A stretch of DNA of 64,000 nt from Microthrixaceae bacterium (GCA_011523825.1 WTFX01000011.1:38245-102244); one strand, 5' to 3'. Counted from the first letter of the stretch, positions 38,082 to 46,981 are shown. Notes: generated from the letters alone by a model not told the origin. A program made the numbers and translations.

Positions 38082-38966
38082 GCCCGCGGTGAGCCCGGAG
38101 ATGATGTAGCGCTGCAGGAACAGGAACAGCACCAGCATCGGCGTCATCAGGATGAGCACGGCAGCGGCCAGCGCGGGCCAGTTGCTGCCGTACAGGCCCT
38201 CGAACACGATCAGCCCTCTTGTCACGGGGTACAGGTCTTCGCTGGTCAGGTAGATGGTGGGCAGCACCAGCTCGTTCCAGATGCCGATCGCATGCAGCAC
38301 GGTGACCGTCGCGATGGCGGGACGGATCAGCGGCATGACGATCTTGAAGACGAAGCGGTAGTAGCCGCAGCCGTCCACGGCCGCCGACTCGTCGAGCTCC
38401 CGCGGGATCGACTTGATGTAGTTCACGAGGATGATGAGGCCGATCGGATTGACCAGGAACAGCAGGATGAACCCGGTCCGGGTGTTGAACAGGCCGAGGT
38501 TCAAGATGAGCTGGAACTGCGGGATCAGCGCTGGCGGCAGGAACAGCGCCACGAGATACAGCAGCAGGACATACTTAGCGCCCTTGAAGTAGCCGCGGGC
38601 AATCGGGAAGGCCACCAGCACCGAGGTGAAGACGCAGATCGCCGTCGCCACCGCGGTGTAGAAGATCGAGTTCACCAGGTAGCGGGCGATGTTGGCCTGC
38701 TCCCACGCCTCGACGAAGTTGTCGAACCCGAAGGACTCCGGCAGGCCCGTCGGGTTCTTGAAGAACTCGGGCAGCGTCTTGAATGACGTGAGCACCAGCA
38801 TCAGCATCGGCCCGACGTAGAGCGCGGTGAATGCCATCAGGATCACGTAGGAGAAGATCTTGCGCCTGCGGGCTGCGGTGCGACCGCTGCGATCCACGTG
38901 GGGCCCCTCGCCCGGTTCGGTCCCTCCGGCGCCGATGCCGGAGCTGGTCTGACTGACGACGGTCAT
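38067..38966 (-). CDS. sugar ABC transporter permease (CebG/MalG type)
   Basis: A 299-residue inner-membrane permease with six predicted helices. After a polar N-terminus (TSSGIGAGGTEPGEGPHVDR), helices start at IFSYVILMAFTALYVGP. The EAA loop of CUT1 permeases is PRELDESAAVDGCGYYRFV (near residue 200). The protein ends SGLTAGAVKG, typical of this family. It pairs with the permease upstream, whose stop overlaps this start as ATGA (38963-38966), so they are translated together. Imported substrate inferred from the operon: beta-glucan oligosaccharides. Its 3' end is tandemly duplicated (37976-38065). Confidence 0.93.
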   Translation of the reverse strand: MTVVSQTSSGIGAGGTEPGEGPHVDRSGRTAARRRKIFSYVILMAFTALYVGPMLMLVLTSFKTLPEFFKNPTGLPESFGFDNFVEAWEQANIARYLVNSIFYTAVATAICVFTSVLVAFPIARGYFKGAKYVLLLYLVALFLPPALIPQFQLILNLGLFNTRTGFILLFLVNPIGLIILVNYIKSIPRELDESAAVDGCGYYRFVFKIVMPLIRPAIATVTVLHAIGIWNELVLPTIYLTSEDLYPVTRGLIVFEGLYGSNWPALAAAVLILMTPMLVLFLFLQRYIISGLTAGAVKG

Positions 38967-39904
38967 GACAGGTACTTCTTCTCGCGCCGGCTGACGAAGG
39001 CGTTGGCGGCGAGTGCGATGATCAGCACCAGCATGAACAGCGCGATCGAGGCCGCTGCCGCATAGCCCTGCCTGAACGCACTGACCACCGAGCCCGAGGT
39101 CTGCCCGAACCCTTCCGCGAAGACGAGGTAGCCGAGCACCTGGGTGCCGGGCCGGTAGCCGATCAGCACCAGGAACAGCTGCCACGCCTGCAGAGAGCCC
39201 ACGATGTTCAGCAGGAAGTTCGTGTTGACCGCCGGCGTGAGCAGCGGCCAGGTCACATTGCGGAAGAGCTGCCAGCCACTCGCCCCGTCGATGCGAGCCG
39301 CCTCATAGAGGCTCTCGGGAATCGTCTGCATGCCGGCTAGGAAGATCACCATCGTGATGCCGACATTGGCCCAGATCTGCACCACGATGACCCAAGCGAA
39401 CGCCTGGCGGGGCTGGCCTCCGAGGAACTCCGAGCTCCAGCCGATCCACGAGAACACCTCCGCCACCGGCCCGCCCCGCGGCAGCAGGAACAGCTTCCAG
39501 ATGAGGCCCTGGATGGCCACGCCCAGGATCACCGGCATGAAGAAGATCGTGCGGAAGATCGTCCTGCCGCGCAGCCGGTTGTTCAGCAGCACCGCGAGCA
39601 GCAGGCCGAGACAGAACTGGATGGTCGTGACGAAGAAGCAGAAGATCAGCGTGCGCTGCAGCGCGGCGATGTTGTCGCGGGACGCATTGCCCCGGAAGAG
39701 GAACTCGTCGTAGTTCTCGAACCCGAGCCAGTTGATGGCGATGCCACGGATGCCGGTGGCATCGGTGAACGAGTACACCGCCGTCGCCAGCGATGGGCCG
39801 ACGGCGATGAGCAGGTACAGCCCGAATCCGGGCAGCAGCAGCAGGAGCGGCGCCGCGCTCTTCCATCCACGGGCGAACAGGTAGTCGCGTGTGACGATCT
39901 TCAT
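38963..39904 (-). CDS. sugar ABC transporter permease (CebF/MalF type)
   Basis: A 313-residue CUT1 permease. Helix 1 is LLLLLPGFGLYLLIAVGPSL, and further segments include FFVTTIQFCLGLLLAVLLNN and WVIVVQIWANVGITMVIFLA. The EAA loop reads PESLYEAARIDGASGWQLF, followed by VTWPLLTPAVN. It ends in REKKYLS. ATG 39904 (MKIVTRDYLFARGW) was chosen over an upstream start that would add 12 residues. Its stop overlaps the next permease start. A strong stem-loop (39949-39997) separates it from the binding-protein gene upstream. Confidence 0.93.
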   Translation of the reverse strand: MKIVTRDYLFARGWKSAAPLLLLLPGFGLYLLIAVGPSLATAVYSFTDATGIRGIAINWLGFENYDEFLFRGNASRDNIAALQRTLIFCFFVTTIQFCLGLLLAVLLNNRLRGRTIFRTIFFMPVILGVAIQGLIWKLFLLPRGGPVAEVFSWIGWSSEFLGGQPRQAFAWVIVVQIWANVGITMVIFLAGMQTIPESLYEAARIDGASGWQLFRNVTWPLLTPAVNTNFLLNIVGSLQAWQLFLVLIGYRPGTQVLGYLVFAEGFGQTSGSVVSAFRQGYAAAASIALFMLVLIIALAANAFVSRREKKYLS

Positions 39905-39948
39905 GCGACCCGTCAACTCCGAACTGTCATTCCGATGCAAAGGGAGGG

Positions 39949-39997
39949 GGTGCGGGCATCCTGCCTATCCGGAAAGGACGGACAGGATGCCCGCACC
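39949..39997 (-). promoter_or_regulatory. perfect 15-bp intra-operon stem-loop
   Basis: The arm 39949-39963 (GGTGCGGGCATCCTG) and 39983-39997 (CAGGATGCCCGCACC) are perfectly complementary, with a 19-base loop. It lies between the binding-protein stop (40032) and the permease start (39904). Such structures after binding-protein genes commonly stabilise the upstream message or partly terminate, giving more binding protein than permease. No U tract follows, which favours the stabilising or partial-terminator reading. Confidence 0.8.
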
Positions 39998-40031
39998 GCT
40001 GTAGGGAGGGCTCTTGAACTCCTCGGCAGAA

Positions 40032-41417
40032 CTAGTTGGCGTCCAGGCCGGCCTGCAGGTCGGCTTGGGCCTGGGCAGCCAGTGCGACGTGGTCGGTCCA
40101 CTCGTTGAACGGATCGAACCACGCGGCGGCGTGCGAGCCGTTCGCCCACTGGCCTGCGCCGGCCGGTGCAACCCAGTACTGCTCGAAGCCGACCCGGTAG
40201 TTGGCCAGGAACGGCGCGACCTCGCGGCCCAGGTGGGTGTCGAGCACGGCGGTCGGCTGAGTCGGGATGAACCCGACGGCATTGGCGAACGCCTGGTAGT
40301 TGTCGGGCGCAGAGAAGGCCTCGAGGTAGGCGAGCGCGGCCTCGGGGTGCGGCGTGTCGGCCGCAATGGCCCAGCCCTGGTCATACTTGCCGAACAGGTA
40401 CTGGTTGTCCTCGGCGTTGTCGCTGCCCGGGAACGGGACGTAGGTCCAGTCGAAGTCGGGTTCCGCGCTCTCGAGAGCCGGTGCCTGCCACACGCCGGTG
40501 GGCATGAAGGCCACGTCGCCGGCTGCGTACCGGGGCGGGCCGGCGTCATGGGACAGCCCCGTCACGCCCGCTTCGAGCATGTCGGAGGTGTAGATCTGCA
40601 TCCGGCGGAACATCTCGACGGACTGGTCGTTGTCCCAGGTGATGTCTCCTGTCCACAGACCCTCGACGAGCGCTTCCTGATCGGGATACATCGCGCCGAG
40701 CAGGCCGTACGCGCCGACGAACACGGGCCAGCCGTCGGCGCCGCCGACGGTCATGCACTCGTTGCCGGCGGCCTTGACGACCTCGCAGGCGGTGACCAGT
40801 TCACCCCAGGTGGTCGGTACGTCGAGGCCGTTGGCCGCGAGCAGGTCCTTGTTGACGAACATGCCGCTGTAGGAGACACGGCCGAGGTTGATGGAATAGA
40901 CCTTGCCCTCGAACGAGCCGGCGTCGGCGATGGTGGCCTCGTCGTAGTTGTCGACGAACGGCTGCCCGGTGATATCCATCAGCAGCCCCGCCTCGATGAG
41001 CGTCTGCCAGTTCGGCGGCACGGCACCGGACATGTAGGCCTGCGCTGCGTTCGAGAAGCCGAAGATGCCGACGACGTCGATGTCGCCGGCCGACAGGCGG
41101 GTCTGCGTCGCAATGGACAGGTCGCCTGCCTCGACGACCGAGAGGTCGATCGTGATGTGCGGATGCGAAGCCTCGAACGACTCGTTGAACGCTTCCATGA
41201 ACTCCACCATGGGCGGGTTCTGGTGGACGAGCACGCGTAGCGTGACGTCCTCTTGAGTCTCGGGTTCGGGCTCTGGATCGGCGGGCGCCTCAGTGGCCGC
41301 TGGGGCCGGAGCCGCAGTAGTCGCACTCGAGTCGCCGTCGTCGCTGCCGCACGCGGCCCCTAGCAGGCCGAAGACGAGCAGGACGGCGCCGAGCCGCCAG
41401 AACATTGATTTATTCAT
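40032..41417 (-). CDS. sugar ABC transporter substrate-binding lipoprotein (CebE type)
   Basis: A 461-residue extracellular solute-binding protein, family 1. The signal peptide ends in a lipobox (GLLGAACGSDDG, Cys near residue 22), followed by an Ala/Pro/Glu-rich linker (residues 30-55) and the binding domain (VTLRVLVHQNPPMVEFMEAF, NKDLLAANGLDVPTTWGELV, AAGDVAFMPTGVWQAPALE). It delivers a sugar to the two permeases downstream. ATG 41417 is preceded by GAGGG. A perfect CebR-type box lies 111-124 bases upstream (41528-41541), so expression is probably controlled by the divergently placed LacI-family regulator next to it. The ligand is inferred to be a beta-gluco-oligosaccharide. Confidence 0.92.
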   Translation of the reverse strand: MNKSMFWRLGAVLLVFGLLGAACGSDDGDSSATTAAPAPAATEAPADPEPEPETQEDVTLRVLVHQNPPMVEFMEAFNESFEASHPHITIDLSVVEAGDLSIATQTRLSAGDIDVVGIFGFSNAAQAYMSGAVPPNWQTLIEAGLLMDITGQPFVDNYDEATIADAGSFEGKVYSINLGRVSYSGMFVNKDLLAANGLDVPTTWGELVTACEVVKAAGNECMTVGGADGWPVFVGAYGLLGAMYPDQEALVEGLWTGDITWDNDQSVEMFRRMQIYTSDMLEAGVTGLSHDAGPPRYAAGDVAFMPTGVWQAPALESAEPDFDWTYVPFPGSDNAEDNQYLFGKYDQGWAIAADTPHPEAALAYLEAFSAPDNYQAFANAVGFIPTQPTAVLDTHLGREVAPFLANYRVGFEQYWVAPAGAGQWANGSHAAAWFDPFNEWTDHVALAAQAQADLQAGLDAN

Positions 41418-41527
41418 GGGGTTTCCCTCTTGGTTGTGGTCACGCGGGATGTGACCGGGTGTGTGTGGACAGGCCAGTTGTGCGAGTCGGGTGTGCCAGG
41501 TTGTCGGCGACGTGAGTCGTACCGCTT

Positions 41528-41541
41528 TGGGAGCGCTCCCA
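41528..41541. promoter_or_regulatory. CebR-type operator upstream of the sugar operon
   Basis: TGGGAGCGCTCCCA, a perfect 14-bp palindrome. It is identical to the cellobiose-regulator (CebR) box described in Streptomyces. It lies between the regulator stop (41584) and the binding-protein start (41417). Confidence 0.92.
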
Positions 41542-41583
41542 GAACTGGAGCGCAAAATGGTGGCGTGAGGCGGCGGGCCATGG

Positions 41584-42627
41584 TCAGAACGCTCTGTCTC
41601 GTTCGCTGCCGACGAGCGCAGCGCCGCAGGTTTCTCGAATGACGAGTTCGGTGGGGAACACCACCGACTCCGCGGTGGTGAGCTGGCCGTCCAGCACCGA
41701 CTTCAGCAGCCAGACCGCTCGCTCGCCCACCTCCTGCACAGGCTGAGCCACGGAGGTGAGCCGGGGCACCACCATGTCGGCGGGGATGATGCCGTCGAAG
41801 GAGACCACGGCGACGTCTTCGGGGCACCGCAGATCTGCCTCGCGGATCGCCTGCAGCGCCCCGACCGCCATGCGGTCCGAGCCGACGAAGACTGCGTCGG
41901 GACGGCGCTCCAGCAACTCAGCCATTGCTCTGCGGCCGGCGGCCTCGGTCCAGTCGCCCTCCCTGATGCGGCCGTCGATGCTGAGGCCCACCTCGGCAAG
42001 TCCGTCGAGGAAGCCGCTGCGGCGGTCCACGCCTGCGCTGGTGTTCGACGGCGGTGCAATGAGTGCAGGGCGCTGGCGCCCGAGCTGCGCAAAATGCAGT
42101 GCAGCAGACCGGGCGCCGCCGCGGTTGTCGGCATCGACGGAGAAGACTGCGCTCAGATTGTCGGGCCGGCCGATCACGACGAATGGCATGGCGGCGTCAC
42201 GCAAGTGATCGATCAGCGGGTCAGCCATGCGTGTCGCTGTGACGATGACGCCGTCGACAAGTCCGGGATTGACGACCCGGGAGATGATAGCGCTCTCGTC
42301 GATCTCGTCGCCGAAGACAAACAGCGCAAGCGTCATGTCCAGGCCGTTCATCGCATCGCTGGCGCCGAGGATCAGTCGACCGAAGTACGGGTCGTTGAAG
42401 AGCGTGCCGGCTTCGCTCGGGATGACCAGGCCGATCACCCCGGTGTGACGCGACGCCAGCGATCGAGCAGCGGCGTGGGGCCGGTAGCCGGTTTCCGCGA
42501 TGACGGCTTCCACCCGACGCTTGGTCTTGGCGCTGACGTTGGGCTCGCCGTTGACTACGCGCGAGACCGTGGAGCGCGAAACGCCAGCTCGACGGCCGAT
42601 TTCTTCCAGATTGAGGCGTGCAGCCAT
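41584..42627 (-). CDS. LacI-family transcriptional regulator (CebR-like)
   Basis: A 347-residue LacI/GalR regulator. The N-terminal helix-turn-helix is LNLEEIGRRAGVSRSTVSRV (residues 5-24), followed by the hinge helix (HAAARSLASRHTGVIGLVIP) and a periplasmic-binding-like effector domain (VIVTATRMADPLIDHLRDAA; VFVGSDRMAVGALQAIREAD; SFDGIIPADMVVPRLTSVAQ). ATG 42627 is used; upstream residues of the longer frame would span the operator. The exact TGGGAGCGCTCCCA palindromes before this gene (42638) and before the sugar operon (41528) show the likely target and autoregulation. In Streptomyces the same box is bound by CebR and released by cellobiose or cellotriose; here laminari-oligosaccharides are equally plausible. 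Confidence 0.93.
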   Translation of the reverse strand: MAARLNLEEIGRRAGVSRSTVSRVVNGEPNVSAKTKRRVEAVIAETGYRPHAAARSLASRHTGVIGLVIPSEAGTLFNDPYFGRLILGASDAMNGLDMTLALFVFGDEIDESAIISRVVNPGLVDGVIVTATRMADPLIDHLRDAAMPFVVIGRPDNLSAVFSVDADNRGGARSAALHFAQLGRQRPALIAPPSNTSAGVDRRSGFLDGLAEVGLSIDGRIREGDWTEAAGRRAMAELLERRPDAVFVGSDRMAVGALQAIREADLRCPEDVAVVSFDGIIPADMVVPRLTSVAQPVQEVGERAVWLLKSVLDGQLTTAESVVFPTELVIRETCGAALVGSERDRAF

Positions 42628-42637
42628 ACGGCTCCTT

Positions 42638-42651
42638 TGGGAGCGCTCCCA
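42638..42651. promoter_or_regulatory. CebR-type operator before the regulator gene
   Basis: A second perfect TGGGAGCGCTCCCA, ten bases upstream of the regulator ATG (42627). Binding here would block its own translation-initiation region or promoter, indicating autoregulation. Confidence 0.92.
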
Positions 42652-42694
42652 GAACCTAGTCATGGAGGCGAGAGGCTGTCAAGTCGAAGCATGC

Positions 42695-42708
42695 CGAGAG
42701 CGTTCCCA
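42695..42708. promoter_or_regulatory. degenerate CebR-type half-operator
   Basis: CGAGAGCGTTCCCA matches the box at 11 of 14 positions, centred 57 bases from the perfect one. It may be an auxiliary site for looping or cooperative binding. Confidence 0.45.
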
Positions 42709-42784
42709 GAGAGATCGACATTGCCGCATGTCCTGCCTTGCAGTTGGTGACTTGGCAACCGGCCCGAGACCTAGCGTCAGGCTG

Positions 42785-43402
42785 GTGATTGTCGCTCCTG
42801 GACCTGATGCCTCAAAGGCAACCTGGCGTCGGTGGATCCGAGATCACTCGCGACCCGTGCCGGATGCGACGGCCGCTGCCGTGGTCGCGGGTCTGCGGGC
42901 GTTCATCGAGGCACTCGACGAACGCTCGGCTGCCACAGCCGGCAGGCCGCCGCCCCCGGGGGCCGGCCTGATCCTCTTCTACCGGGCTATGGCGGACGAG
43001 CTGTCGCTGGACGGACTGGCTGATGGGCTGGGCTGGCAGCGCTTCGCGGTCACCCGCACTCCCCCGGCCGGTCCGCTCACGCTGCACCCGGCAATCGGCG
43101 CGATGGAGCAGCATCGGTACGGCTTCCCCCAGCCCACGGCCGACGCGTTCGAGTTGCAGCCCCGGCACATCTCGCTCGCGCTGGTGCCCGGCGTGGCCTT
43201 CGACCGGCACGGCACCCGGCTGGGCCACGGCGTCGGCTACTTCGACGAGTTGCTTGCGAGGTTGCCCGACGACTGTCCCCGTGTCGGCGTGATCCCCTCC
43301 GAGCTCGTCTTTGACCTGCTGCCGTGCGAGCCCCACGACGTGCCGATGACCCATCTGGCCACGGAAGACGGCGTCGTCACGGTCAGTCCCGACCGCGGCT
43401 AG
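42785..43402 (+). CDS. 5-formyltetrahydrofolate cyclo-ligase family protein
   Basis: A 205-residue protein. The C-terminal half carries the family signature VPGVAFDRHGTRLGHGVGYF (substrate/ATP-binding region), and RYGFPQPTADAFELQPRHIS fits the conserved middle part. The enzyme converts 5-formyl-THF to 5,10-methenyl-THF with ATP. The N-terminus (APGPDASKATWRRWIRDHSR) retains only the lysine and arginine-rich helix of the family. GTG 42785 is assumed; no strong ribosome binding site is seen. The gene is divergent from the LacI-family regulator and unrelated to it by function. Confidence 0.82.
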   Translation: MIVAPGPDASKATWRRWIRDHSRPVPDATAAAVVAGLRAFIEALDERSAATAGRPPPPGAGLILFYRAMADELSLDGLADGLGWQRFAVTRTPPAGPLTLHPAIGAMEQHRYGFPQPTADAFELQPRHISLALVPGVAFDRHGTRLGHGVGYFDELLARLPDDCPRVGVIPSELVFDLLPCEPHDVPMTHLATEDGVVTVSPDRG

Positions 43403-43465
43403 TGGAGCGCATCGTCGAATCGCGCTAGCAATGGCCGTGACATATCACCGCTGAGAGGAGCCGAA

Positions 43466-43765
43466 ATGGCGACACAACTGCGCCGCTACGACGTCATCGA
43501 GGGCCAGATGGACTCGCTGATCGAGTGGTTCCCCAACATCATCGCCGTGCGGGAGAAATTCGGCTTCAGGGTCGAGTTCATGTACGCCGATCGCGAGAAC
43601 AACCAGCTCGTGTGGGCCGTGAGCCACCCTGGCGACTACGAAGCCGCGTACGAAGAGTTCGCCTCGTCGCCGGAACGGGCGGCCGTCTTCGCCGGCCAAC
43701 CCGATCGGGTCAGCGGCATGCACCTGTCGATGGTCGACACCGTCATCGCCCCCGGCTCCAGCTGA
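43466..43765 (+). CDS. NIPSNAP family protein
   Basis: A 99-residue dimeric ferredoxin-like (NIPSNAP/EthD-type) protein: QLRRYDVIEGQMDSLIEWFP near the N-terminus, then FGFRVEFMYADRENNQLVWA, a typical WxxxHPGDYEAA-like stretch (WAVSHPGDYEAAYEEFASSP). Function is unknown for most bacterial members, but they often sit with catabolic or oxygenase genes. GAGAGGAG lies just before ATG 43466. It converges with tag. A second NIPSNAP gene is at 56164. Confidence 0.8.
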   Translation: MATQLRRYDVIEGQMDSLIEWFPNIIAVREKFGFRVEFMYADRENNQLVWAVSHPGDYEAAYEEFASSPERAAVFAGQPDRVSGMHLSMVDTVIAPGSS

Positions 43766-43800
43766 CAACGAGGTCGACGCTGCAGCTGGTCGGTCGCCCG

Positions 43801-44439
43801 CTACTTCGGTCGTTCGAGGCCGGTTCGGGCTGCTTCGACGACGGGCCGCCGGTGGCAGCCCTCAAGATGATCATTCACGATGCCTGAGGCCTGCATGAGC
43901 GCATAGCAGGTGGTCGGGCCGACAAACCTCCAGCCCAGCTTGCGCAGCGCCTTGCTGAGGGCAGTCGAGCGGGGCGTCGACGGCATCGAGATGAGTGATG
44001 GGTAGTCGACGATCGCCGGTCGATCCTCGGGACCCGGCTCGAACGACCAGAAGAAGGCCGCCAGGCTGCCGTGCACCTCGATCGTGTCGAGGGCAGCCCG
44101 GGCGTTGTTGATGGTCGCCTCGATCTTGCCGCGATGGCGCACGATGCCTGCGTCGCCGAGCAATCGCTCCACGTCGGTCTCGCCGAAGCCGGCGACCGCC
44201 TCGAAGTCGAACCCGCTGAACGCAGCCCGGAAGTTCTCCCGCTTCCGGAGGATCGTCAGCCACGACAACCCAGCTTGAAAGCCCTCGAGGCACATCTTCT
44301 CGTACAGGCGCACGTCGTCGATCACCGGCACGCCCCACTCGGTGTCGTGGTAGGCCTCATAGTCGTCGTGGCCCTCACCCCACCAGCACGCCAGAGACCC
44401 GTCAGCTCGCCGTGTCAACCCCTCGGGCGGCTGGTTCAT
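43801..44439 (-). CDS. tag: DNA-3-methyladenine glycosylase I
   Basis: A 212-residue Tag protein. The N-terminal CWWGEGHDDYEAYHDTEWGV (zinc Cys, aromatic base pocket and catalytic-region Glu), KMCLEGFQAGLSWLTILRKR and the C-terminal VGPTTCYALMQASGIVNDHL followed by EGCHRR with the zinc-binding His/Cys match the family throughout. It removes 3-methyladenine from alkylated DNA. Its ATG overlaps the stop of the upstream LLM gene (44436-44439, ATGA), so the two are translationally coupled. The length is close to the usual 185-210. Confidence 0.93.
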   Translation of the reverse strand: MNQPPEGLTRRADGSLACWWGEGHDDYEAYHDTEWGVPVIDDVRLYEKMCLEGFQAGLSWLTILRKRENFRAAFSGFDFEAVAGFGETDVERLLGDAGIVRHRGKIEATINNARAALDTIEVHGSLAAFFWSFEPGPEDRPAIVDYPSLISMPSTPRSTALSKALRKLGWRFVGPTTCYALMQASGIVNDHLEGCHRRPVVEAARTGLERPK

Positions 44440-45473
44440 GCGCCGCTGGCGGCGGCGACAGCCTCGGCGATGGCGTCGTTGGTGGGTGTCGGGCCGTAGA
44501 ACATCATCGTCGTGCGGTCGGCGAAAGCATTCCGCTCGGCGATCTTGGCGCCGACCTCGGAAGGCGTTCCGGACACCACAACCAGGTCAAGCAGGTCGTC
44601 GTCGATCAACTCGCTCATCTCCCGCCAGTTGCCTTGCTTGGACAGCGTGTTCAGGCGCGGCTGCAGTTCGCCGTAGCCGTGATGATCCAGCGCGCCGGCG
44701 TACGCGGGCGTCGAGCCATAGAACGCGAGCTGGCCCGCTGCCGAGCGGCGTGCCTTGTCGATCTGCTCGTCGTTCTCGCCCATGGCGACAACCGTCAGGC
44801 ATGCGACGGTGACCTCGCCGACGTCGCGTCCTGCCGATTCGGCGCCCGCAGCCATGGCCGGGAGCGTGACGTCGGTCATGAACTGGGCGGTGTGGAACGG
44901 ATGCACGAAGAACCCGTCCGCCGCCGCACCGATCACCTCGACCATGCGGGGACCCACTCCGGCCACGTAGATCGCCGGCGGCTCCATGCCGATCGGCCCC
45001 GGGTTGAAGAACGGCGTCATCAAGGTGTGGGTGTAGAACTCGCCGCGATGATTCAAACGCTCGCCGGTTTCGAAGGTATGCCAGATGGCGCGCACCGCCT
45101 CGATGTACTCACGCATTCGCTCCGCGGGGCGTGACCACTGCTCGCTGTAGCGCTTGGTTATGTGGGGCCGGATCTGCGTTCCGAGCCCCAGGATGAAGCG
45201 GCCGCCGCTCATGCGGTGCAGATCCCACGCGGTGACAGCGCAGGTCATCGGGTTGCGGGCGAAGGCAACCGCAATTGCCGTGCCGAGTTCGATGCTCTCG
45301 GTGCGCTCTGCCGCCAGTGCCAGCGGCAGGAACGGGTCGTGGGACGCCTCGAATGACCACGCCGCCGACAGTCCCATTTCCTCGAACTGCGCTGCTTCGT
45401 CTGCGCAACCTCCTGGTGTCGACGCCGTCGTCGCCCCGTCGATCCGATGCTGAGCTGTTCCGGTCGTGTTCAT
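44436..45473 (-). CDS. LLM-class F420-dependent-type oxidoreductase
   Basis: A 345-residue luciferase-like enzyme. Blocks: AAWSFEASHDPFLPLALAAE, ELGTAIAVAFARNPMTCAVT, GGRFILGLGTQIRPHITKRY (glycine-rich motif), YVAGVGPRMVEVIGAAADGF and HPFHTAQFMTDVTLPAMA, characteristic of the TIGR03617-like F420-dependent group. ATG 45473 follows GGAGG by about eight bases. It overlaps tag by four bases, which implies one transcript but not a shared pathway. The substrate is unknown. Confidence 0.88.
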   Translation of the reverse strand: MNTTGTAQHRIDGATTASTPGGCADEAAQFEEMGLSAAWSFEASHDPFLPLALAAERTESIELGTAIAVAFARNPMTCAVTAWDLHRMSGGRFILGLGTQIRPHITKRYSEQWSRPAERMREYIEAVRAIWHTFETGERLNHRGEFYTHTLMTPFFNPGPIGMEPPAIYVAGVGPRMVEVIGAAADGFFVHPFHTAQFMTDVTLPAMAAGAESAGRDVGEVTVACLTVVAMGENDEQIDKARRSAAGQLAFYGSTPAYAGALDHHGYGELQPRLNTLSKQGNWREMSELIDDDLLDLVVVSGTPSEVGAKIAERNAFADRTTMMFYGPTPTNDAIAEAVAAASGA

Positions 45474-45576
45474 TGAGCAGACCTCCTGATCGCTCTCAGT
45501 TCGCGGCCCGCTGACGAGTGCCTGTCGGCGAGCCGGGTGAATCTTGCCCCATCGGGCGTCCATAGGCTGCGGCGTC

Positions 45577-46935
45577 GTGCGGCATCGGCCTGATCGGCTG
45601 TTCCTGCTGACAGGCGGCGTGCAAGGCTTGGCCTTCGCGTGGGGCCTGCCAGCAATGGTGTGGTGGGTGGTGGATCTGCGGCTGTCGCCATTCCGGCTTG
45701 CGGTGCTCGGCACCGCGCTGGTGCTGTCGATTCTCGTGACCGAGACGCCGACTGGCGTGGTTGCCGACCTCTATAGCCGCAAGTACTCCGTGGTCGCGGC
45801 TTACGTCGTGATGGGTACAGCGATGGCATTGGGCCCGGTTACCGAGCTGTTCGGAGTGCTTGTCATCTGGCAAGTGCTGTGGGGTGTCGGCTGGACGCTG
45901 CAGAGCGGCGCTGCCACGGCGTGGATGACCGACGAGCTTGCCCACCACGCCTCACATTCGCACCGCAGTGCCGCGGTGATGCCCGTCGAGTCTTCGACCT
46001 CGGGCGACGACACCGGCGCTGAACACAGCGGCATCCCCCGTAGCGATCACAGCCGCCAGGTGGATGGGCTCATCGTGCGCCATGCCATCTTCAGGTCCGC
46101 GGGCGTCATGGTCGGTCTCGTCGCCGCCACCGCTATGGGCGCCTGGTCGGTCCGGGGGTCGATGGCAGTGATGGGCATGCTCGCGATCGCAGCAGCCGGA
46201 TACCTCGCCATCGCCATGCCCGAAGCCGGGTTCGAGTCGCCGCGTCGGCGGACCGACGGCGCACCCAGACCTGCACACACGAGCGCTTGGAAAGACGCGA
46301 TCGCGCTCTGGAAGCGCGGCGCACGGCTTGTCCGTCGCGATCCATCACTTCTGGCCGTGGCCCTGTCAGCCACGGTCGCCGCCGGAGCATGGGAAGCCAA
46401 CGATCGGCTCTCGGTCCTGCGACTGTTCGATCTGGGCCTCACCCAGCTTGATGGCCGGGAGGCGGTGCTGTTCTTCGGCGCAGTCTGGTTTGTCATGTCT
46501 GCACTGGCGATCCCGATGATGGCGTGGCTGCGCCGGCGCCTTGAACAGGCAGACCAGCGAAGCGCCCGCCGGGACGCCTTCCTGCTGGCGCGATTCCTGA
46601 CAATCGCCGCAGCGGGTGCTCTGGCGCTGGCGCTGAGCCCGTGGTTCACGATCGCTCTCATCGGCTGGGCCGTCCTCGACGTGGCCGGCGAGACGGCCTA
46701 CTCGCTCACCGAGGCGATGGCGAATCGCCATGCCGACTCGTCAGTGCGCGCCACGGTGGTTTCATTCGTCGGGCAGTCCCAGGCGGTGGGAGAAGTGTCG
46801 ATCGGCCTGGCCCTGGGAACGGTGGCGCAGTTCGTCTCGGTGCCGTTCGCGCTGGCGATCGCCGCGGCGCTCTTCGCCGTCTCCGCAGCGCCGGCGGCAA
46901 TTGTCGGGTGGCGTACGGACGGCGCCGTGCAGTGA
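45577..46935 (+). CDS. MFS transporter
   Basis: A 452-residue membrane protein with about 12 helices. The N-terminal half includes FLLTGGVQGLAFAWGLPAMV and VTETPTGVVADLYSRKYSVV (MFS loop 2-3 motif with DxxSRK), and a cytoplasmic loop of about 40 polar residues (SSTSGDDTGAEHSGIPRSDH) follows helix 4. Its close kin are multidrug or unknown-substrate carriers. GTG 45577 was chosen (VRHRPDRLFLLTGG); a TTG at 45544 is possible. It is divergent from the LLM gene at 45473 and converges with the VOC gene. Confidence 0.85.
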   Translation: MRHRPDRLFLLTGGVQGLAFAWGLPAMVWWVVDLRLSPFRLAVLGTALVLSILVTETPTGVVADLYSRKYSVVAAYVVMGTAMALGPVTELFGVLVIWQVLWGVGWTLQSGAATAWMTDELAHHASHSHRSAAVMPVESSTSGDDTGAEHSGIPRSDHSRQVDGLIVRHAIFRSAGVMVGLVAATAMGAWSVRGSMAVMGMLAIAAAGYLAIAMPEAGFESPRRRTDGAPRPAHTSAWKDAIALWKRGARLVRRDPSLLAVALSATVAAGAWEANDRLSVLRLFDLGLTQLDGREAVLFFGAVWFVMSALAIPMMAWLRRRLEQADQRSARRDAFLLARFLTIAAAGALALALSPWFTIALIGWAVLDVAGETAYSLTEAMANRHADSSVRATVVSFVGQSQAVGEVSIGLALGTVAQFVSVPFALAIAAALFAVSAAPAAIVGWRTDGAVQ

Positions 46936-46981
46936 TCCGCGGCGCCGGAGGGAGCCGGGAATCAGAGTCGACCAGGTTTGG

